Shown: positions 1 to 7,629 of the stretch, one piece after another
How positions within the stretch are numbered: the stretch's first letter is position 1
How the letters are laid out: each line of letters starts with the position of its first letter
Source of the DNA: Ardenticatenaceae bacterium
GTDB taxonomy: Bacteria > Chloroflexota > Anaerolineae > Promineifilales > Promineifilaceae
Assembly: GCA_027054335.1 (NCBI GenBank)
Contig: JALUPA010000258.1
Location: 1-33,023 of the forward strand
Direction of reading: 5' to 3'
Length of the DNA: 33,023 nt
The notes under the pieces: model-generated
What the model was told of the DNA's origin: nothing
Seen by the model: only the letters and a program-made list of their open reading frames with translations
Databases searched by the model: none
Translations under genes and position numbers: made by a program

Positions 1-429
1 TTTTTGCAAACGGCGGCGGATGCTGACGCTCTGGGCAAAAAGATGCCCGGCGTCGTCGGCCAGCAGTTCCCAGGGCAGGCGCAGGACGCGGGGGTCGGTA
101 GCGTCAATGGTGATCTGCCGCTCGCCATCAGCGTCGAGGAACTGCTGCCAGATGCGGACGGCTTCCCGGCTGGTCAGGACGGCGTCGCGCAGGGCGCGGC
201 CCCATTCTTCCAGTTGGCTTTCGATGCGGGCGGCGCGGGCGTAGTCGGGGCCGGTGGGCCAGAGGGAGAAGGTTTCCAGGTACCAGCGGATTTCTTTCAG
301 TGCGGCGTCGTCCAGCGGCGGGGCAAAGGGGGCGGGTTCCGTGCTGACGCCGGTGTCGGGACGGAAGAAGGCGGCGCGCAGGGGGCTGTCTGCGCTTTCG
401 GCGGTGAAACGGATGGATAGTTCGGTCAT
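1..429 (-). CDS. CHAT-domain-type protein, N-terminal part (cut by window edge)
   Basis: Reading the minus strand from ATG at 429 (with an AGGA ribosome site just upstream) gives 143 codons that stay open to the window edge. The residues look like the N-terminal part of Chloroflexota CHAT (caspase-like) proteins: a segment ending in LRLPWELL, followed by an ADDAGHLFAQSVSIRRRL-like stretch. The PWELL element is what typically precedes the protease fold. The His/Cys catalytic dyad would lie outside the window, so activity cannot be judged. The gene is divergent from the GntR regulator at 567. The assignment to CHAT is by motif only. Confidence 0.6.
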   Translation of the reverse strand, partial: MTELSIRFTAESADSPLRAAFFRPDTGVSTEPAPFAPPLDDAALKEIRWYLETFSLWPTGPDYARAARIESQLEEWGRALRDAVLTSREAVRIWQQFLDADGERQITIDATDPRVLRLPWELLADDAGHLFAQSVSIRRRLQK

Positions 430-494
430 GGCGGGTTCCTTTTGGCTGGCGGGCGGGTTGGCCCTGGCTGTTTGGTTCATAGTAGCATATTGCC

Positions 495-516
495 GGTCAA
501 GTTGGCAAACTTGACC
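495..516. promoter_or_regulatory. 22-bp palindrome overlapping the -35 of the GntR gene
   Basis: GGTCAAGTT (495-503) and AACTTGACC (508-516) are perfect 9-bp arms around GGCA. The right arm contains the TTGACC -35 box used for the GntR gene. It lies between two divergent genes, so it is not a terminator. It could be an operator for a divergent promoter or a copy of a dispersed palindromic repeat. Confidence 0.55.
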
Positions 517-538
517 TACGGGGATAATTTGGTAAAAT
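511..538 (+). promoter_or_regulatory. Sigma70-type promoter of the GntR gene
   Basis: TTGACC (511-516), a 16-bp spacer and TAAAAT (533-538) precede the gene at 567. Transcription would start near 545. A short inverted repeat CATA-CGA-TATG (551-561) follows and could be the regulator's own operator. Confidence 0.5.
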
Positions 539-566
539 TTGTCATACAACCATACGATATGATGAT

Positions 567-1298
567 ATGATGTTAAAACGCGCCCCTTCCCTGACGGAAC
601 AGACCAAAAGCCACCTGAAACAGTTGATTCTGGCGGATGAATTTGAGGACGGCCGTATCCCCCCCGAAACCACATTAGCCACAGACCTGGGCGTCAGCCG
701 CACCACCATCCGGGACGCCCTGAGCCGGCTGGAGCATGAAGGGGTGATTTATCGCAAGCAGGGGGCGGGCACGTTTGTCAACCGGCCGGGGCTGCAAATC
801 AAGTCGCGGCTGGAGGAAATATGGTCGTATGAAGGGGCGCTGCGGGCGCATGGGTATACGCCTTCCACCCGTATTCTGGATGTTTCTACGGTGAGCGCGG
901 ATGAGGAAACGACCGTAGCCCTCAACATTGCGCCGGGGGATGACCTCCTGGTGGTCAAGAAGCTGTTTCTGGCCGATACAGAGCCGGTGATTCTGGCCCA
1001 CAACCACATCCCCCTGAGCCAGATTGCCGCGCCTTACAAGAAATCGGATTTGCTGCTGCCGGTGTATGCGTTTTTGAGTGAATACGGCCGTCAGCAGCTA
1101 AGCTACTACGTGTCCGACATCATTCCCATCACTGCTTCCCCTGAATTAGTCACCACCCTGCACATTCCCGCCCAAACACCGCTCCTTTCCTTGAGCGAAA
1201 TCGGCTACAGCGACGATCACCAACCCATCTTGAAATCCACGTCCTGTTTTCGGGACGATTTACTGCGCCTGAGGCTCATTCGCCGTTCCGTGCAGTAA
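567..1298 (+). CDS. GntR-family transcriptional regulator (HutC/UTRA type)
   Basis: The 243-residue protein has an N-terminal winged helix (about residues 8-73, with the typical LGVSRTTIRDALSRLEHEG core). A C-terminal UTRA-like ligand domain (about 93-238) ends in a DDLLRLRLIRR segment. Regulators of this class sense small metabolites and control adjacent catabolic operons. The gene sits directly upstream of the carbamoyltransferase/carbamate kinase cluster in the same direction, so it is the likely regulator of that cluster. No clear Shine-Dalgarno precedes the tandem ATGs at 567/570, and the promoter lies very close, so the mRNA may have a very short leader. Its ligand is unknown; a ureido compound or amino acid is an inference from context. 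Confidence 0.85.
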   Translation: MMLKRAPSLTEQTKSHLKQLILADEFEDGRIPPETTLATDLGVSRTTIRDALSRLEHEGVIYRKQGAGTFVNRPGLQIKSRLEEIWSYEGALRAHGYTPSTRILDVSTVSADEETTVALNIAPGDDLLVVKKLFLADTEPVILAHNHIPLSQIAAPYKKSDLLLPVYAFLSEYGRQQLSYYVSDIIPITASPELVTTLHIPAQTPLLSLSEIGYSDDHQPILKSTSCFRDDLLRLRLIRRSVQ

Positions 1299-1375
1299 CA
1301 AATTTTATTTTTATGTCAAGAGTTCTCTAAAGAACAACAAATTACGCGAATTGGCACACATTCCCTCAAATAAAA

Positions 1376-1402
1376 AATCTGTGTAATCTGCGCAATCTGC
1401 GG
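1376..1402 (+). repeat. Three tandem 9-nt words AATCTG(C/T)G(N)
   Basis: AATCTGTGT, AATCTGCGC and AATCTGCGG follow one another without gaps in the leader of the carbamoyltransferase gene. This is one of the intergenic word repeats seen throughout the window. The 145-nt gap 1299-1443 holds nothing else clear apart from a GGAGAG ribosome site just upstream of the start codon at 1444. Confidence 0.6.
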
Positions 1403-1443
1403 TTCTCAAGAAACTCAAAATATCCACAATAGGAGAGTAAATT

Positions 1444-2397
1444 ATGAGAAGCTTTTTAGGTCGAGATATTTTGTCCCTTAAAGATTTTGAACGCAGCGAA
1501 TTTTTCCGCGTCTTCGAAATCGCCGAAGATTTGGAGCCGATTGCCCGCAATCGCCAGAACACGGACTTGCTGCAAGGCAAGACCCTGGTGACAGCCTTCT
1601 ACCAACCCTCCACCCGCACCCGTCTGGCCCACGAAGCCGCCATGATCCGCCTCGGCGGACAGGTCACCGGCTTTTCCGACGCCAAGATGACCCGTGCCGG
1701 TGACTTCTACCAGGAATCCATCAAAGATACCGTCAAAATGCTGGAGTTCTATGGTGACGTCATCGTCATGCGTCACTTCCAGCAAGGCGCGCCGGCCGAA
1801 GCCGCCAAATGGGCTTCCATCCCGATCATCAACGGCGGCGACGGTTGGGGCGAACATCCCACCCAGATTCTCACCGACCTGTACACTGTCTACCAGGAAA
1901 AAGGGCGCATTGACGGCCTGAAATGGCTGGCGGTGGGCGATATGCGGATGCGCACCATGCACTCCCTGGCTTACGGCCTCACCCAATTTGACTGCCCCAT
2001 CACCTTCGTCTCCCCGGAAGGCCAGCGGTTGAGCGATGAGATGAAAGCAGATCTCAGAAACTACAGCCTGGACTTCAACGAAGTCGAGCATGTAGAACAA
2101 GCTATTGCCGACGCCGACGTTATCCTCGTCGAGCCGGTGGTGCAGCCCGACTACACCAAATCCCGCGACGAGCGCACCGGTGAAGTGGACTTAACCCCCT
2201 CTAATTACAAAATCACCCGCGAACTGCTGGAAAACAAGGCCAAATCGGATGCTATCCTCCTGCATTCCTTGCCGCGTATGGATGAAATCCCTCCCGACGT
2301 AGACATCACTCGCTGGTCCCGCTATTGGCAGGAGGCGTTCAATGGTGTGGTCATGCGTATGGCGCTGTTGGCATTGGTTTTGGGCGCGACTGAGTAA
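1444..2397 (+). CDS. Aspartate carbamoyltransferase-like enzyme
   Basis: The 317-residue protein belongs to the aspartate/ornithine carbamoyltransferase family. It shows the carbamoyl-phosphate motif STRTR (56-60), RH near 109, HPTQ (138-141), and near the C-terminus LHSLPRMDEI followed by an ATCase-like tail (VVMRMALLALVLG). The region that in E. coli ATCase holds the substrate-contacting 80s loop reads FSDAKMTRAGDFYQESIKD, unlike the usual K84 loop, and HSLP replaces HPLP. Substrate may therefore not be plain aspartate. It is not next to other pyrimidine genes but to a second transcarbamoylase and a carbamate kinase, which suggests catabolic use in the carbamoyl-phosphate-releasing direction. 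An AGGAGAG-like ribosome site supports the ATG. Confidence 0.75.
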   Translation: MRSFLGRDILSLKDFERSEFFRVFEIAEDLEPIARNRQNTDLLQGKTLVTAFYQPSTRTRLAHEAAMIRLGGQVTGFSDAKMTRAGDFYQESIKDTVKMLEFYGDVIVMRHFQQGAPAEAAKWASIPIINGGDGWGEHPTQILTDLYTVYQEKGRIDGLKWLAVGDMRMRTMHSLAYGLTQFDCPITFVSPEGQRLSDEMKADLRNYSLDFNEVEHVEQAIADADVILVEPVVQPDYTKSRDERTGEVDLTPSNYKITRELLENKAKSDAILLHSLPRMDEIPPDVDITRWSRYWQEAFNGVVMRMALLALVLGATE

Positions 2398-2407
2398 ATT
2401 AGTCAGC

Positions 2408-2518
2408 TAGTGTCTCATCAAGCCTGAAATGATGGGTAAGTTTGTAGTAACCGCTTCAGCGGTAGCACGGCTAAAGCCGTTACTACAAACCCATCAAAAT
2501 ACGCTTGACAAGACACTA
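2408..2518. repeat. 111-bp imperfect palindrome, MITE-like, with internal REP-type hairpin
   Basis: Terminal TAGTGTCT (2408-2415) matches inverted AGACACTA (2511-2518). Inside are TCAAGC/GCTTGA, GATGGGT/ACCCATC-like arms, and GTTTGTAGTAAC/GTTACTACAAAC enclosing a GC-rich core. It lies in the spacer between two carbamoyltransferase genes, beginning and ending with TA. No coding capacity is seen. It could be a small non-autonomous element with TA target duplication, or a dispersed palindromic repeat. Confidence 0.65.
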
Positions 2519-2544
2519 CTCGACTACAAGACAAGGAGACTATC

Positions 2545-3525
2545 ATGCAAACTGGATTACGTGGACGTGATTTTATTAGCGACCTTGACTTTTCTAAGGA
2601 AGAGGTCGAAACGATTTTAGATGTGGCCTGGGATTTGAAGATGAAGCGGGCCATGGGCATTTCTCATGCGTCCCTGCGGGATAAGGTGTTGGCGATGTTG
2701 TTCTTCTTCTCCAGTACCCGCACCCGGGGCAGCTTTGAGGCCGGGATGGCTCAATTGGGTGGTCATGCTGCTTTCATCGAGAGCCGCACCACCCAGGTTT
2801 CTCATGGTGATACGGAGAAGGAATTGGGCGAGATTTTCGGCCGTTACTTCGACGGTATCGCCATTCGTCACGTGGATTGGGGAATTGGCAACAAATATCT
2901 GAACAACGTCGCTTCCGCCTCCCGTGTGCCCGTCCTCAACATGCAGGATGAAATCTACCACCCGCACCAATGCCTGGCCGACCTGATGACCATTATGGAA
3001 AAGAAAGGGCGCAACCTACGCCGCAAGAAGATGGTCGTTTCCTGGGCTTACGCCTCCTCCTACCTCAAGCCCATGTCTGTACCCCAATCGCTCATCCTGC
3101 AAATGCCGCGCTTTGGCATGGATGTGGTATTGGCCCATCCGCCGGAGTTTAAGTTGATGCCGGAAATCATGGATCAGGCGCAGGCGATGGCTAAAAAGTA
3201 CAACGCCGGCTTTGAAGTGGTTCACGATATGCAGGAAGCTTGTCAGGATGCTGACGTGATCTACGCCAAATCCTGGGGGCCGCTGATGACGACCCATGAC
3301 CCGGACGAGGGCAAGAAAATCCAGGACATGTACAAGGATTGGTACGTCAATGACGAATTGATGGCGCTGGGCAAGGATGACGTGATTTACATGCACCCGC
3401 TGCCGGCCGACCGTGACATTGAAGTCGCCAGTTCTGTATTGGATGGCCCGCACTCGGTTGTGTTTGACGAAGCGGAAAACCGCCTGCACGCGCAAAAAGC
3501 CGTGATGGCCTTGACGATGTCTTAG
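2545..3525 (+). CDS. YgeW-like / ornithine carbamoyltransferase-family protein
   Basis: The 326-residue protein is a second transcarbamoylase, distinct from its neighbour. SSTRTRGSF (about 56-64) binds carbamoyl phosphate and HPHQCLADL (139-147) matches the OTCase-like class. The C-terminal MHPLPADR replaces the HCLP motif of true OTCases. The ending (DGPHSVVFDEAENRLHAQ) is typical of YgeW and related atypical carbamoyltransferases. In E. coli, ygeW sits with ygeX (a PLP lyase) and yqeA (carbamate kinase), the same logic as here. Substrate is probably a ureido-amino acid used for phosphorolysis (inference). An AGGAG site 6-7 nt upstream supports the start. Confidence 0.75.
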   Translation: MQTGLRGRDFISDLDFSKEEVETILDVAWDLKMKRAMGISHASLRDKVLAMLFFFSSTRTRGSFEAGMAQLGGHAAFIESRTTQVSHGDTEKELGEIFGRYFDGIAIRHVDWGIGNKYLNNVASASRVPVLNMQDEIYHPHQCLADLMTIMEKKGRNLRRKKMVVSWAYASSYLKPMSVPQSLILQMPRFGMDVVLAHPPEFKLMPEIMDQAQAMAKKYNAGFEVVHDMQEACQDADVIYAKSWGPLMTTHDPDEGKKIQDMYKDWYVNDELMALGKDDVIYMHPLPADRDIEVASSVLDGPHSVVFDEAENRLHAQKAVMALTMS

Positions 3526-3539
3526 ATAGAGTGTAGAGA
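3525..3539. repeat. Left arm of inverted word repeat flanking the S23-type gene
   Basis: GATAGAGTGTAGA (3525-3537) is exactly complementary to TCTACACTCTATC (3938-3950). Both arms are embedded in longer runs of TAGAGATAGAG and CTCTACACTC words. The left run supplies the GAGGAG ribosome site of the gene at 3563. Confidence 0.65.
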
Positions 3540-3562
3540 TAGAGATAGAGGAGTGCTATACG

Positions 3563-3922
3563 ATGAGTTTTAAGTTTGAGAAGTTGGATGTTTGGAAGCG
3601 GAGTATTGATTTTGCAGACGATTTGTTTCAGATTGCAGATGATTTACCGCAGAAATATCAGTTCTCATTAGGCGAACAACTGCGCCGCGCTGCCTTGAGC
3701 ATTCCCACCAATATTGCAGAAGGCAGCGGCCGAGACTCGGCAAAGTCGCGGGCCTATTTCTATCGAATTGCTAAAGGATCGGTTTACGAAACCGTTAGTT
3801 TGCTGGTTATGATAGGCAAACGCGGTATTTTGAGTCGTGAGACATATCGAAAATACTATAAGGAAGCAAACGAACTTGCCGCCATCCTGACAAAATTAGC
3901 TGATTCAACACCATCAAAATGA
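3563..3922 (+). CDS. Four-helix bundle protein (S23 / 23S rRNA intervening-sequence family)
   Basis: The 119-residue protein shows the conserved pattern of this family: FEKLDVWKRSIDFADDLF at the N-terminus, then LGEQLRRAALSIPTNIAEGSGR and a helical C-terminus. The family forms four-helix bundles that make pentamers. Some members are encoded in rRNA insertions, and others are scattered as solitary genes. Cellular function is not established. It interrupts a metabolic operon between the YgeW-like and carbamate kinase genes and is bracketed by an inverted 13-nt word repeat, which suggests it arrived as a cassette. Confidence 0.85.
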   Translation: MSFKFEKLDVWKRSIDFADDLFQIADDLPQKYQFSLGEQLRRAALSIPTNIAEGSGRDSAKSRAYFYRIAKGSVYETVSLLVMIGKRGILSRETYRKYYKEANELAAILTKLADSTPSK

Positions 3923-3937
3923 ACGCCCTCTCTACAC

Positions 3938-3950
3938 TCTACACTCTATC
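3938..3950. repeat. Right arm of inverted word repeat flanking the S23-type gene
   Basis: TCTACACTCTATC is the exact reverse complement of 3525-3537. It sits between the S23-type gene and the CCGGAGG ribosome site of carbamate kinase. Confidence 0.65.
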
Positions 3951-3965
3951 TCACCGGAGGATATT

Positions 3966-4922
3966 ATGAACGAAAAACTGGCCGTCGTAGCCATTGGCGG
4001 CAATTCATTGATTACTGATAAAAGACACCCGGACGTACCTCACCAGTGGGATGCTGTACGGGAGACGTGCCGTCATCTGGCGGACATGATTGAGGATGGC
4101 TGGACACTGGTTGTGACGCATGGCAATGGGCCGCAGGTGGGCTACATCTTGCGCCGCAATGAACTGGCCTCCCCGGAAGTTCACGCGACGCCGCTGGACA
4201 TTATCGTGGCTGATACGCAGGGTTCAATTGGCTACATGCTGCAACAGGCGTTACGTAATGAACTGTACAGCCGGGGCGTGAGAAAACCGGTGGTGTCGGT
4301 GGTGACGCAGGTGTTGGTAGACAGAGATGATCCTGGCTTCCAGAATCCGACCAAGCCGATTGGCAGCTTTTTGGAAGAAGCGGAAGCCCGTGAGTTTGAG
4401 AAGGAAGGCTGGCAGGTAGTGGAAGACGCCGGTCGTGGTTGGCGCCGGGTGGTGGCTTCCCCCATGCCTTTGCGAGTGATTGAGCAGGACGCTATCCAAT
4501 CGCTGACGAGGAACGGGGATGTGGTCATTGCGGTAGGCGGCGGCGGGATTCCGGTGGTGCATAATACCAAAGGAGAACTGCGCCAATTGGGTGGCGTGAA
4601 TGCGGTGATTGACAAGGATCGGGCCAGCAGCGTTTTGGCCAGAGAAATTAAGGCTGATTTGTTGTTGATTAGCACGGCCGTAGAAAAAGTAGCCCTTAAC
4701 TTTGGCAAACCGAACGAGGAATGGTTGGATCACATGACCCTGGCCGAAGCCAAACAATACCTGGCGGAAGGTACTCATTTCGCTCCCGGCAGTATGGCCC
4801 CCAAGATGGAAGCGGTTATCAGTTTCCTGGAAAATGGCGGTAAAAAAGCTTTAATTACCGATCCGCCCAATATTAAGCGGGCGCTGGCTGGTGAGACAGG
4901 GACGGTAATTGTCGTCGAATAG
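3966..4922 (+). CDS. arcC: Carbamate kinase
   Basis: The 318-residue amino-acid-kinase-fold protein starts with VVAIGGNSLI, contains THGNGPQVG (about 50-58), AVGGGGIPV in the middle, and a C-terminal APGSMAPKMEAVISF and GTVI ending, all typical of carbamate kinase at its usual length. It converts carbamoyl phosphate and ADP to ATP, carbamate then falling to CO2 and ammonia. With two transcarbamoylases immediately upstream it forms an energy-yielding module like arginine deiminase or the E. coli yge/yqe cluster. No arginine deiminase is present, so the carbamoyl donor is another ureido compound (inference). CCGGAGG upstream supports the ATG. Confidence 0.92.
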   Translation: MNEKLAVVAIGGNSLITDKRHPDVPHQWDAVRETCRHLADMIEDGWTLVVTHGNGPQVGYILRRNELASPEVHATPLDIIVADTQGSIGYMLQQALRNELYSRGVRKPVVSVVTQVLVDRDDPGFQNPTKPIGSFLEEAEAREFEKEGWQVVEDAGRGWRRVVASPMPLRVIEQDAIQSLTRNGDVVIAVGGGGIPVVHNTKGELRQLGGVNAVIDKDRASSVLAREIKADLLLISTAVEKVALNFGKPNEEWLDHMTLAEAKQYLAEGTHFAPGSMAPKMEAVISFLENGGKKALITDPPNIKRALAGETGTVIVVE

Positions 4923-4992
4923 TCGGTTAGTCTGGTAGTCAATAGCCAAGACTGCCCGACTACCCGACTACAAGACTACCCGACTAGAGGAC
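4923..4992 (+). repeat. GACTACCCGACTAC word-repeat tract
   Basis: The entire spacer consists of variants of GACTAC(C/A)(C/A)G: GTCGGTTAGTC and GGTAGTC in one orientation, then GACTGCCCGACTACC, GACTACAAGACTACC and GACTAGAGGAC in the other. They can pair as a hairpin. The same word is at 2518-2533 and 28131-28159. Confidence 0.6.
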
Positions 4993-4998
4993 TAAACT

Positions 4999-6261
4999 AT
5001 GGATCACGTAAAATATTTGAAATGTCTTATTTGCGGCAAAGAGTATGCTCCGGATGAGATTGAATATATCTGTCCCGACCATGGCAACGAGGGTATTGTG
5101 GATGTGGTGTACGATTATGATTTAATCAGACAGCGCATCAGCCCAGAAAGCCTGGCCGCGAATGATGATTACACCATCTGGCGCTACAAACCGCTGCTGC
5201 CGATTGAGGCGGATGCGAAAGTACCGCCGCTCTCCATCGGCTGGACGCCGCTGTATGACGCGCCCCGACTGGCGGAAAAGTTGGGCTTGCAACAGGTGTG
5301 GGTGAAGGATGACGGCCGTAACCCCACTGCCAGTTTCAAAGATCGGGCCAGCGCCATCGCCGTGGTTAAAGCGCAGGAACAGAATGCCGACACCATCACC
5401 ACAGCCAGCACCGGCAACGCGGCCGCTGCTCTCAGTGGCATCTGCGCCAGTGTGGAACAACCCAACGTCATCTTTGTCCCCGAAGCGGCCCCGCCGGCCA
5501 AAATTGCCCAACTGCTGGTCTTTGGTTCTACGGTGATGTTAGTAAAGGGGACGTATGACGACGCCTTCGAGTTGTGTCTGGAAGCGGCAGCCGAGTATGG
5601 CTGGTACAACCGGAATACGGCTTACAATCCATACATGACCGAGGGTAAGAAAACGGCCGTCTACGAAATTTGCGAGCAGTTAGACTGGAAGGTCCCCGAC
5701 GTCATCTTCGTCAGCGTGGGCGATGGCTGCATCATCGGCGGGCTGCACAAAGGGCTGAAAGATTTGCTGGCGCTGGGCTGGATTGACCAGATGCCGCGTA
5801 TCATCGGTGTGCAGGCGGAAGGCAGCGCCTTTATGTATGAAGCGTGGCGTGATGGTGAGGATGTATTGACCAAAGCCCCCGTTTCCGGCGTCACTGTGGC
5901 CGACTCTATCAGCGCCGGACTGCCGCGCGACCGGATTAAAGCGCTGGCTGCCGTGACGGAAACCAACGGCGCTTACGTCCGCGTCAGCGACGACGAAATC
6001 CTGGAAGCGATTCCCGCTCTGGCTCGCGGCGTCGGCGTCTTTGCCGAACCGGCCGGCGCGACCGCTTACGCCGGTCTCATCAAAGCTGTGGCCGATGGTC
6101 TGGTCAACAGCAATGACCGCATCGTCGTCCTCAACACCGGCAACGGCCTGAAAGACATCAAAAGCGCCATGAAGTCGGTAGAGATGGTGGGCACAACCGC
6201 CAACCGCGTCGCCCCCAATCTGGACGATCTCAAACGGGTGATGGCGGAACTATCCTCTTGA
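4999..6261 (+). CDS. Threonine synthase-like PLP-dependent enzyme
   Basis: The 420-residue fold-type II PLP enzyme opens with a zinc-ribbon-like segment (Cys9, Cys12, Cys25, pattern CLICG...YICPDHG) as in archaeal/bacterial threonine synthases. The PLP lysine is Lys114 in NPTASFKDRAS, followed by TTASTGNAAAAL. Length and motifs fit threonine synthase (O-phosphohomoserine to threonine). No homoserine kinase or other threonine gene is nearby, while carbamate kinase lies 76 nt upstream. A lyase role analogous to YgeX (diaminopropionate ammonia-lyase) in the cluster is therefore possible but not shown. Its TGA is within a TTGACC that may be a -35 for the next gene. Confidence 0.75.
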   Translation: MDHVKYLKCLICGKEYAPDEIEYICPDHGNEGIVDVVYDYDLIRQRISPESLAANDDYTIWRYKPLLPIEADAKVPPLSIGWTPLYDAPRLAEKLGLQQVWVKDDGRNPTASFKDRASAIAVVKAQEQNADTITTASTGNAAAALSGICASVEQPNVIFVPEAAPPAKIAQLLVFGSTVMLVKGTYDDAFELCLEAAAEYGWYNRNTAYNPYMTEGKKTAVYEICEQLDWKVPDVIFVSVGDGCIIGGLHKGLKDLLALGWIDQMPRIIGVQAEGSAFMYEAWRDGEDVLTKAPVSGVTVADSISAGLPRDRIKALAAVTETNGAYVRVSDDEILEAIPALARGVGVFAEPAGATAYAGLIKAVADGLVNSNDRIVVLNTGNGLKDIKSAMKSVEMVGTTANRVAPNLDDLKRVMAELSS

Positions 6262-6280
6262 CCGGCCGCGTGTCGTTTTA

Positions 6281-6289
6281 TGCTACAAT
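6281..6289 (+). promoter_or_regulatory. Extended -10 promoter for Uma2 gene
   Basis: TGCTACAAT is an extended -10 (TGnTACAAT) 35 nt before the start codon. A TTGACC at 6258-6263 is too far (20 bp) for an ideal -35. The same TGCTAxAAT form precedes the genes at 9296 and 31947. Confidence 0.4.
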
Positions 6290-6323
6290 GCGGGTATAAC
6301 GAACCAGGTAGAAGAGGTGGATT

Positions 6324-6884
6324 ATGAGCGTGCAATTTGTTCGTCGCCGATTTACCGTTGCCCAGTACAATCAGATGGCGGCGGCCGGCGTGTTCCAGGA
6401 AGATGAGCGTCTGGAGTTGATTGCAGGAGAAATTATTGAAACGAGTCCGATAAGTATGGTTCATGCAGCTTGCGTTAAAAGATTGAATCGTATCTTTACT
6501 CGCAAGCTGGGCAACGACGCGATCATTGGTATTCAGGACCCCATTCACCTGGACGAGCATTCCGAACCGGAACCAGACGTCGTTTTACTTCATCCGCGGC
6601 CGGACTTTTACGTGGCCGGCCACCCTGAACCGGAGGACATTTTCCTGCTGATAGAAGTCTCAGAAACGTCCCTGGCCTATGACCGGGAAGTAAAACTACC
6701 CCTGTACGCCCGCGCCGGGATCATGGAGGTGTGGTTGGTAAACGCGCGTGAAGAAGTTGTGGAACTATATCGTCAACCAACGCCTGACGGATTTACCGAA
6801 ACCCGCCGATATAGAAAGGGAAACAGCATATCGCCCCTGGCTTTTCCTGATCTGAACATAGTTGTAGAGCAAATTACCGGATGA
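6324..6884 (+). CDS. Uma2-family (DUF820) putative PD-(D/E)XK endonuclease
   Basis: The 186-residue protein matches Uma2 proteins, which are abundant in Chloroflexota and cyanobacteria. It has the FTVAQYNQMAAAGVFQEDERLELIAGEI opening block, then PEPDVVLL, LLIEVSETSLAYDREVKLPLYARAG (acidic residue, Glu and Lys of the nuclease-like core) and EVWLVN. Family function is uncertain; restriction-endonuclease fold is known, and expansion by transposition is common. An AGAGGTGG site upstream and an own promoter suggest independent expression inside the metabolic cluster. Confidence 0.88.
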   Translation: MSVQFVRRRFTVAQYNQMAAAGVFQEDERLELIAGEIIETSPISMVHAACVKRLNRIFTRKLGNDAIIGIQDPIHLDEHSEPEPDVVLLHPRPDFYVAGHPEPEDIFLLIEVSETSLAYDREVKLPLYARAGIMEVWLVNAREEVVELYRQPTPDGFTETRRYRKGNSISPLAFPDLNIVVEQITG

Positions 6885-6914
6885 TAAAGTCAATCTTTAC
6901 AACGAGGGCGCTTT

Positions 6915-6943
6915 GTTATACGATGTTAATACAATCGTTATAC
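6915..6943 (+). promoter_or_regulatory. Direct repeats GTTATAC upstream of RHH antitoxin
   Basis: GTTATAC (6915), GTTAATAC (6925) and GTTATAC (6937) are spaced by 10-12 nt, about one helical turn, just before the AAAGGAGAC ribosome site. This is a plausible autoregulatory operator for a ribbon-helix-helix antitoxin. Confidence 0.4.
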
Positions 6944-6957
6944 AAAGGAGACTAAAA

Positions 6958-7212
6958 ATGAAAACGGCCGTTGTAACAACCCGAATTGAACCAGAGTTGA
7001 AACAAGAAGTAGAAAATGTATTGCGAGAATTAGGTCTGACGACGTCACAAGCTGTCTTACTCTATTTCAAACAAATCGCCTTACAAAAAGGACTGCCTTT
7101 TTCTGTAAAAGTTCCCGATAAACAGAATACATTTATCGATCAACTTTTGGCAGATCCACTTAAGATCGAAACATTTCAACCCTTGACACGAGAAGAAGTT
7201 CATGAGCGGTAA
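6958..7212 (+). CDS. RelB/DinJ-type ribbon-helix-helix antitoxin
   Basis: The 84-residue protein begins MKTAVVTTRIEPELKQEVE, followed by LRELGLTTSQAVLLYFKQIALQKGLPF, the RelB/DinJ signature, and a C-terminal tail that would wrap a toxin. The start at 6958 is chosen because AAAGGAG lies 8 nt upstream; an earlier in-frame ATG-like extension has no ribosome site. The next ORF starts 11 nt before this one ends, giving a translationally coupled toxin-antitoxin operon. The DinJ-like antitoxin is paired here with a PIN toxin rather than YafQ. Confidence 0.85.
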   Translation: MKTAVVTTRIEPELKQEVENVLRELGLTTSQAVLLYFKQIALQKGLPFSVKVPDKQNTFIDQLLADPLKIETFQPLTREEVHER

Positions 7213-7624
7213 GCAGCGCGGTTTCATTGACTCCAACATCTGGCTATACGCCTTTATCGAAACAGATGACCCTGTTAAAACAACCCTCGCCCGGAACCTG
7301 ATTCAGACAGTTGAACCAGTTATTAGTACCCAGGTGATCAATGAAGTCAGTGTAAATCTGATCCGGAAAGCAGGGTTTTCCGAAGAACAGATACGTTTGC
7401 TAATTCATTCCTTTTTTGCCAAGTATGACGTATTACCAGCAACGCAAATGCTGCTGTTAAATGCTTCTCAATTAAGAGACCGGTATTCCCTGTCATTTTG
7501 GGACAGCCTTATTGCGGCTTCTGCGTTAAGCGCGTCTGTTTCCTATTTATATTCAGAAGATATGCAAGATGGGCTGCTGGTAGCCGCCCAATTGCACATC
7601 ATAAATCCTTTCAAAAGTGAGTGA
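7202..7624 (+). CDS. PIN-domain toxin (VapC-like RNase)
   Basis: The 140-residue protein has FIDSNIWLYAF near the N-terminus (first acidic residue), Glu in VINEVSVNL, and SFWDSLIAASAL (third acidic cluster), then LYSEDMQDG. These are the four acidic sites of PIN ribonucleases. It overlaps the antitoxin gene by 11 nt. The pair is inserted between the two PLP enzyme genes of the metabolic cluster. Its stop overlaps a possible GTG start of the next gene. Confidence 0.87.
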   Translation: MSGKQRGFIDSNIWLYAFIETDDPVKTTLARNLIQTVEPVISTQVINEVSVNLIRKAGFSEEQIRLLIHSFFAKYDVLPATQMLLLNASQLRDRYSLSFWDSLIAASALSASVSYLYSEDMQDGLLVAAQLHIINPFKSE

Positions 7625-7629
7625 AAAAC

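Noticed and set aside
4-514. Plus-strand ORFs at the window start
   Set aside because: They are shadows of the minus-strand CHAT-like gene, whose frame is open to the edge and has recognisable PWELL residues and a ribosome site.
2545-3525. Assignment as anabolic ornithine carbamoyltransferase argF
   Set aside because: HCLP is replaced by HPLPADR and no arginine gene is nearby; the YgeW-like class fits the neighbourhood better.
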